From Castor canadensis (Eukaryota; Chordata; Mammalia; Rodentia; Castoridae), in the NCBI RefSeq assembly GCF_047511655.1, contig NC_133390.1, forward strand, positions 159,027,583 through 159,091,582: a stretch of 64,000 nucleotides of DNA, read 5' to 3'. How positions within the stretch are numbered: position 1 is the stretch's first letter; every line of letters starts with the position of its first letter. A model generated the notes under the pieces. It did not search any database. It was given only the letters and a program-made list of their open reading frames with translations, and was not told the origin of the DNA. The translations under genes and the position numbers were made by a program. Of the stretch, positions 57,130-64,000 are shown piece after piece.

Positions 57130-58190
57130 AAAAATGGTTCCAAGAAATGCAAGTCAAAGTCACAATATGATACCACTGTTTACCCATCAGAATAGTTAAA
57201 AAAAAAAAAAAAGACAAACAAGGAAGAAAAAGACAGTATTGGCAAGAATATAAAACAATTAAAACTTCCATATGCTGCTATAATTTAAATTGGTACAACC
57301 ACTGTTTAGAAAATCTACTAAAGTTGAATGTATGCCTTCTAGGTATATACTGTATCTACCAGAAATGATTACCTATATTTACTAAAATGCATATAGTATT
57401 AGTCATAGCAGCATTATCTCTAATAGATCCAAAATGGAAAGTATGCAAACACCCATCAAGAATAGAATTATTATCTAGGAATAGCTGTAATCCCAGCTAC
57501 TCAGGAGGCAGAGATTGGGAGGATTGCCATTTGAAGCCAGCCCAGGCAAAAAATGGTAGAGGCCCCAGTTCAACCACAAGTCAGGTATCATGGTACGTGT
57601 CTGTAATTCCAGCTACATGGGAGACATGTAGGTAGGAGGATCACAGTCAAAATTCATCCCCCAGCAAAAAATGTGAGACCCTATTTGAAAAGTAACAAAA
57701 AACAAAAAAGAGTCGGTGGGGGAAGGACATGGCTTAAGTTATAGAGTGCATGCCTAGCAAGCACTAGGCTCTGAGTTCCATCCCTAGATGATAATGATTA
57801 AACAAATTATTCTATATTTATATAATAGAATATACAACAATAGAATGGAAATATTTAAACTATTTGCCTTAATATGAACCAATCTCACAAGTATAATGTT
57901 GCACAAGAGAAACCAGGAAGAAAAAAGTATAAATTAAATTATTCCATTTATATAAATTTCAGAGATACACAGAACTAACATAAGGTGTTAGAAACCAGAT
58001 GTTGGTTATTCTTGGGGAGCTAGTGATTAGAAGGGGTACACAAAATCCTCTGGGGTAATGTCTATTTCTTAAAACATGTTCTGAGCATATATATGTGCTC
58101 ATTTTGTGAACATTCATTGAGCTATATCTTATAATTTGCATAATTTTCTGTATCAACGTTATGCCTCAATAAAGTCTACATTAAAAAAGA
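57130..58190 (+). mobile_element. Old L1 3' half, sense, split by a SINE
   Basis: Late ORF2-type sequence at 57130-57478 resumes at 57800 and ends near 58185 with a CAATAAAGTCTAC tail region. A composite SINE separates the two parts. Confidence 0.55.
57480..57800 (+). repeat. Composite SINE, long form
   Basis: AGCTGTAATCCCAGCTACTC; ID-like part GAGTGCATGCCTAGCAAGCA. Confidence 0.75.
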
Positions 58191-58345
58191 ATGACTCAGA
58201 CCTTTGGCCTATACAACTGGAGGCTATGGGTGACACTTATTGAAATGAGGAAGCTATAAGAGAAGAAGGTTTTGGTAAGAAATTCATCCAAGTCATATTA
58301 AGTCATGATGCTCATTAGACATCTAAGGCAAAATGCCAAAATGCA

Positions 58346-58453
58346 GGGCTGGTGGAGTGGCTCAAGTGGTAGAGTGCCTGACTAACAAGCATGAGGCCCT
58401 GAGTTCAAACCCCAGTGCTGCCAAAATAAATAAATAAATAAATAAAAATAAAA
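58346..58453 (+). repeat. ID-like SINE, near consensus
   Basis: GGGCTGGTGGAGTGGCTCAA start, (AAAT)n end. Shares flanking sequence with the copy at 61000. Confidence 0.85.
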
Positions 58454-58496
58454 ATAACCAACATGCAGAATATTTAAACAGGACTCAGAGTCCCAC

Positions 58497-60994
58497 CCAA
58501 GGGCTAAACTCTGGGGATGCTCAAACATTTAAAGACTGGGAATTAGCAAAGAAAACTGAGAAGCAGGCAGTGAATTAAGAAAAGAGCTGAGAAAGTGATA
58601 TCTCACAAGCTAGGGGGATAAAATACTTCAAGGAAGAAGTGACCAATGATTACAAATGCTGCTGGCAAGTGAAATAAGGTAAGGACTTATTATTGATGAA
58701 GGTCATTAGTGACCTTGATAAGAGAAGTTTGTTGGAAAGGGTTCAAGAAAGAAAGTGAGGAAACCAACTTGCGACACAAAGTATAAATAACTCTTTTGAA
58801 ATATCTGGCTTATTTTTTTTTATAGAGGAGTAAAAGAAGAGAGGTAAGGCATTAAGGAGTGAGGTATTAAGTAAAGTATTGATTAAAATATTAAGAAGTG
58901 GAGGGTTAAGTAGCTACAAAATGTTATAGATCAAGAGATTTTATTTTGAGAAGGTAGATAATGCAGCACGTCTGTCCACTTACAGTGATAGTTAGTAGGG
59001 AAGGAAAATTTGCTGATGCAAGAAAAAGAAAGAGGGCAATGGCAGGAGTGATTTCCTTGAGTAGGCAAGAGAGGATGGATGCAGAGCATAATGCAGAGAC
59101 CAACTCCGCTTAGGAGCACAGGCAGTTCATGCATAGTAAGTGGAGGGGAGGCAGAGGACTTAAAGTAGATGCAAATAGGTCAGTAGGAGAGGAAACTATA
59201 TTCTGATTGTTTCTGTTTTCCCAGAGAATTCAGAAGGACAATCATCAGCAGAGAGTAAGAGAGAGGCACCATAGTGTTGGTGGTTTGAAAAGAAAGGTGT
59301 GAAATATTCACCTTGAAGATAGGTGAAAGTGTAGGTCCCAGAACTGGACAATAGTTCTGTGAGTAACTATTGATGATTGCAGCATATATGTATATATGAT
59401 GAAACTGCTACCTTCTGGGTTTTGTATATAGTATTTTCTTTCAATAACAATTGGATTTGTTACTAATCAAATTTTTCTTTTTTACTTCTGGTGCTGGTAA
59501 GATAGAGTAAACCTGTAATAGTCTTTCTCACTGGTTGCAACTAAACTCATGGCCAAAATTCAAAATAAAGACTCTGAAAAGTAAATAATAGCAAACAGAA
59601 GTCAAAACTTGAAGAATGTTCAGTATGGCAGTGGTTGATTTCCTGGGTTTTATTGCTTTTATTTATTTCATCTATTATCTCTTGGCTTCCACTCAACAGT
59701 AGGCTGTATTTGGAAACAACACTATAGGTCAGACACTGAAACACCCACCTTTCTGTCCAGAATGTCAGGGAAAAAGTCCTGGTGAGCTGGAGAGTATCTC
59801 CATTTCTCTCCTGGTGCTGATACAAGATCATCCCCAGTTGCAGAACTGCATTGCTTTAAGGAATGATGTTGACTCTATAGCCACCTAAAACTCTGAAGAA
59901 AAACCATCTCTCTGGATAAAGGACCTGGAAAAGGGAGGGTTACTGTTGTGTGGATGTTTTTAAGTGTAGATTCTATTTCTATTCAAAGTTGGTGAGGGGC
60001 CAAAAGATTAGTTGATGCCAGTGAAAAGATAGTCTATTACAGTTCCCAAAAGGAGGAGCATGTCCCACCATGCAAGGCCACAAGACAGAACACAATGTGG
60101 GTTGCAGGCAGAGAGAAAGGGGAACTGGAAGAGAGACTTTGTTGTGGTTTTTGAGGTAAGGAATGGGTGTGACAGGATGAACAGGTGAAGCAGATTTGGA
60201 ATTGACTAGTTTGAATAATTTCAGAAGGATTAGAGTATAATGACTGCCTTCTAGTTAACTAGTACCTAGCCCTGGAGTGATTAGGACAAAGAATATAAAT
60301 AGGAGTCTAGAGTAGAAGAGCCCAATAAAGTGGAAATTTGGGGTGTGGGTTTTGGGTTTGTTTGCATGTGAAAGATATACATGAAAAAGACTCATTTGCT
60401 ATCTTAAGTATCAGCTACCACTAAGAGCAGTAGTGTCTCCCTGGTCAGCAAGCCCCAGATGTCAAGATGTCAAATATAGAAACTAAGAAATGTGGTTAGT
60501 TCAGTGGAAACAGTGAAGGACATCATCCCCTCCTTTTTTTCTCTCCCTTACCCCTCTCTTTTCTCTAGTCACTTCACTCTAGGTGTGGGCTGGATTATAT
60601 GGTGCTATGGGCAACTAAAACTCTGAGAGAACTCCATCTTTATAGACAGAGGATTAGCAAAAAGGGCCTCTTGGAACTCAATAGGATAAGAGAAATCCCA
60701 GGAAGGAAAGATCAGGAGAAAGGGGACCCCTTAATCCTGATCATGAACCAACAGAAATCCTGGGCTCACTCAACTCCCACATGTGTAGACCACACCCAAA
60801 GAAACTTAGCAATGGTTTAGGGTACTGAACTGTAATGAAAACCACACCTGAGCCCCAGATTGACCCCTGAGTGGCATGAGGGGGCAGATCCCAAGAACAT
60901 AGCACAGACTCTTAAAGTGAACAGATCCTGCAACTACCTTTCAAAGAAGGTAAGACAGGACTTGTGATCTGAATTTGAATTGATTGCCTGATAC
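58497..60994. other. Intergenic
   Basis: Largest stretch without a confident repeat outside the genes. Contains only short open frames without splice or homology support. Confidence 0.55.
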
Positions 60995-60999
60995 CAACC

Positions 61000-61095
61000 A
61001 CAGGTGGAGTGGCTCAAATGGTAAGAATGCCTGCCTAGCAAGGGTGAGGTCCTGAGTTCAAACTCCATGCTGCCAAAATAAATAAAAATAAAAAT
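61000..61095 (+). repeat. ID-like SINE sharing flanks with the 58.35-kb copy
   Basis: GGTGGAGTGGCTCAAATGGT; the similarity to 58346-58496 continues about 30-40 bp past the A-rich end. Confidence 0.8.
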
Positions 61096-61642
61096 AACCA
61101 ACATGCAGAGTATTTAAACAGAGTCCCACAATATAATATTCAAGATAGCAAAGATACAATGTAAAATTAGTTAATATACCAAGAACCAAGAAACATCAGT
61201 TTTCAAGGGAAAAGAAAATAAACAGATGCTAACTCCAAATGACCAGATGTTAGAATTATCTGACAAAGACTTGAAACCAGCTATTATAACCATCTTCAAG
61301 ATAAAGGTAAAAAAATGTCCTTGACACAAATGGAAAGTCAAAAGTTCTTGCAGGGGGGTGGGGGGGGTGGAGGAAGGAATTATTAAATAAGAACCAAATG
61401 AGAACTATATGAAGTGAAAAAAAAATTACTGGAAGGGCTCAGTAGTAGAATGGATATGACAGAGGAATGAATAAGTGAACTTGAAGATAAATCAGTAGTA
61501 ATAGTCAATATAAAAATCACAGAGAAAATGACCTTAAAAATGAACAGAGTCTCAGAAACCTGTGGGATAATATTTAATTTTAATATTTGTGTCATTGAAG
61601 TTTCTGAAAAAGAGGGGAAAGAAGTTGGTGTGGAAAAATATT

Positions 61643-62522
61643 CGTGGTGCTTATTTATTTATTTATTTATTTAATTTTTTTTCCTTTTGCTTTTATTATT
61701 CATATGTGCATACAAGGCTTGGGTCATTTCTCCACCCTGCCCCCACCCCCTCCCTTACCACCCACTCCGCCCCCTCCCTCTCCCTGCCACCCCCTCAATA
61801 CCCAGCAGAAACTATTTTGCCCTTATTTCTAATTTTGTTGTAGGGAGAGTATAAGCAATAATAGGAAGGAACAAGGGGTTTTGCTGGTTGAGATAAGGAT
61901 AGCTATACAGGGCATTGACTCACATTGATTTCCTGTGCGTGGGTGTTACCTTCTAGGTTAATTCTTCTTGAATTAACCTTTTCTCTAGTTCTGGTCCCCT
62001 TCTCCTATTGGCCTCAGTTGCTTTAAGGTATCTGCTTTAGTTTCTCTGCATTAAGGGCAACAAATGCTAGCTAGTTTTTTAGGTGTCTTACCTATCCTCA
62101 CCCCTCCCTTGTGTGCTCTCGCTTTTATCATGTGCTCATAGTCCAATCCCCTTGTTGTGTTTGCCCTTGATCTAATGTCCACATATGAGGGAGAACATAC
62201 GATTTTTGGTTTTTTGAGCCAGGCTAACCTCACTCAGAATGATGTTCTCCAGTTCCATCCATTTACCAGCGAATGATAACATTTCGTTCTTCTTCATGGC
62301 TGCATAAAATTCCATTGTGTATAGATACCACATTTTCTTAATCCATTCATCGGTAGTGGGGCATCTTGGCTGTTTCCATAACTTGGCTATTGTGAATAGT
62401 GCCGCAATAAACATGGATGTGCAGGTGCCTCTGGAGTAACAGTCTTTTGGGTATATCCCCAAGAGTGGTATTGCTGGATCAAATGATTGATGTCTAGCTT
62501 TTTAAGTAGCCTCCAAATTTTT
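61643..62522 (-). mobile_element. Young 5'-truncated L1 with 18-bp target duplication
   Basis: Antisense copy with TTTA-type tail, G-rich 3' UTR and ORF2 C-terminal codons ([20 protein letters not shown]). TTGGTGTGGAAAAATATT repeats exactly at 61625-61642 and 62523-62540. It sits inside older sense L1 sequence. Confidence 0.92.
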
Positions 62523-62655
62523 TTGGTGTGGAAAAATATTTAAGTGGTTCTATCAGACATTAAACTAGAAAATTGATTTAAAAAAAAAGAAAAATATTTA
62601 AATGGCTGAAAATTTCACAAGTTTGGTTGAAGACATAAATTTACAGAGTCAAAAA

Positions 62656-62750
62656 AGCTCAGCATAGTGCTAGAAGTGGTAGCCTGCCTAGAAAACACAA
62701 GGCCCTGAGTTCAAACCCCATTACAAGAAGAAGAAGCAGCAGCAGCTCAG
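62656..62750 (+). repeat. Diverged ID-like SINE with (GAA)/(GCA) end
   Basis: GGCCCTGAGTTCAAACCCCA with much of the 5' part lost. Confidence 0.65.
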
Positions 62751-63308
62751 CAAACCCCCAAACAGGATAAATATGATGAAAATCCCATCCATTGACATCT
62801 TAATCAAACTAACCAAAGATTAAAAAAAAAAACTTAAGTAGTTAGCATTACATTTGGAGGGATAATGATTCTAAAGACTGCATATTTCTTATTGGAACCA
62901 TGGAGACTAGAAGACAATGGAACACTATCTTTAAAGTGCTGCAAGAAAAGAACTGGTAAAATTGAAATTATCTAGTGAATATCTCATTCAGGAATGAAAG
63001 AAAGAAAGAAAAAGCCTAAGATATGTCGCCTCTAGGAGACTTGCTATGAAAGAAATTCTAGCAGAAGTTCTTCAAGCTAAGGGGAAATGATACCAAAAGG
63101 AAACTTGGAACTTCAGGGGAAAAGGAAGAGCAACAGAACTGATAAATATCTGGAGAAAGATATTTATCCTTTTTCTCTTATTAAGTTCCTTAAACTATGT
63201 ATGACCATTGAAAGAAAAATTGACCACATAGTCTAGGAGGGTTTCAGTGCATTATGTGTGCAATACACAGTACAACTATAACATAAAGGGGGAAAAATTA
63301 GAAGGGCT

Positions 63309-63757
63309 GTTATGGTTTGAATCTAAAATGTTCCCTGAAGGCTCACTTGTTAAAGCCTTGTTTGGCGATTGATGGGCTTTTGAGAGGTGATTGGATCATG
63401 AAGACTCGAACTTCACCAGTAGATAATCCATGATGAATTCACAGCTGAATGAACAATCAGGCGGTGAATTCTAATTGGCAGAAGTAAGTCCCTGGGGGAA
63501 TGCCTTTGAAGGATATATTTTGTCCCAGGACCTTTCCTTTCTGTCTCTCTGCTTCCTGGCCACCATGAAGAGAGTAGCTTTCCTTGACCAGGCCCTTCCA
63601 CCATGATGATCTGCTTCACCACTCATAGCTCCAGAAGCAACAGAGTCAGATGACTGTGTACTACTAAAAGCTCTAAAATTGTGAGCTAAAATAAATCCTT
63701 CCTCCCTTAATTTGTTTCCACAGAAGTTTTGTCACAGTGATAAAAAATTGACTACAT
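63309..63757 (+). mobile_element. MaLR-type (ERVL) solo LTR fossil
   Basis: Starts TGTTATGGTTTGAATCTAAA and includes GAGAGGTGATTGGATCATGA and AATTGTGAGCTAAAATAAAT near its end, wording typical of MST/MLT1-type LTRs. Old, no internal part seen. Confidence 0.7.
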
Positions 63758-63811
63758 AGAGTAATATATAGTTGTAAGCTTTCATGGTTTTACTTGAAAT
63801 GGTAAAAACAA

Positions 63812-63925
63812 AAATTTTGGAGACAGAGTCTGACTATGCTGCCCAGGCTGGCCTTGAACTCCCAATCCTCCTGCCTCAGCTTCCTGAGTGGCTGGGATTA
63901 CAGGTACTGACACTGCACTCAGTGA
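63812..63925 (-). repeat. B1-like SINE
   Basis: Antisense: GGAGACAGAGTCTGACTATG, CAGGCTGGCCTTGAACTCCC. Confidence 0.85.
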
Positions 63926-64000
63926 AAAGGTAAAATACTGGTTTTTAAGTACACTGTAAAAAGTTAGGCATCTATATTATTATTCACAGAGCAAAAACTA

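Larger units (their letters stand above)
61120..63130 (+). mobile_element. Old L1 ORF1 region, sense, split by the young L1
   Basis: Diverged ORF1-type text is visible: AGTGAACTTGAAGATAAATC near 61475, CAGAGTCTCAGAAACCTGTG near 61545, GGCTGAAAATTTCACAAGTT near 62603. The young L1 at 61643-62522 interrupts it. Confidence 0.6.

Noticed and set aside
43500-64000. Exons of MMP24, the next gene in human
   Set aside because: No metalloproteinase motif (such as HExxHxxGxxH) or hemopexin sequence was recognised; the gene probably starts beyond the window.

Overview
This is a mammalian nuclear window holding two syntenic host genes. EDEM2 lies on the minus strand with all 11 coding exons between 4953 and 32848. 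PROCR, the endothelial protein C receptor, lies on the plus strand with all 4 coding exons between 39464 and 43109. The same neighbours occur on human chromosome 20q11, so this is a conserved locus. Everything else is introns, intergenic DNA and interspersed repeats.

The repeat set points to a rodent. It has many short tRNA-derived (ID-like) SINEs, many composite SINEs made of a 7SL/B1-like left part joined to an ID-like right part, plain B1-like copies, and a young L1 family with a G-rich 3' UTR. The particular ID-like and composite SINE sequences look to me like those of Castorimorpha, most probably a beaver (Castor). That species call is from memory and is an inference.

Layout. 1-4620: an old antisense L1 carrying two younger L1 insertions and several SINEs. 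4913-33015: EDEM2 from poly(A) signal to CpG-rich promoter, with introns holding SINEs, a U6 retropseudogene, an L1 with an apparent 3' transduction, a probable mRNA 3'-UTR retrocopy, two hAT remnants and microsatellites. 33.5-39.0 kb: intergenic, with two solo-LTR-like fossils in opposite orientations and an old dispersed repeat. 39.1-43.5 kb: PROCR with promoter motifs, CpG-rich exon 2, pyrimidine-rich repeats in intron 2 and a poly(A) signal. 43.5-64 kb: gene-free, mostly old L1 fragments, SINEs, a young L1 with a clear target duplication, and a MaLR-type LTR near the right end.

The two genes do different jobs. EDEM2 trims mannose from misfolded glycoproteins in the ER lumen. PROCR is a cell-surface MHC-class-I-like receptor for protein C. 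Nothing suggests co-regulation beyond being neighbours. I found no novel gene system. The most interesting items are retrotransposition scars (the L1 3' transduction, nested insertions with readable target duplications, and a SINE pair with shared flanks), the ZNF143/NRF1/ETS motif cluster at the EDEM2 promoter, and an upstream in-frame ATG in PROCR.
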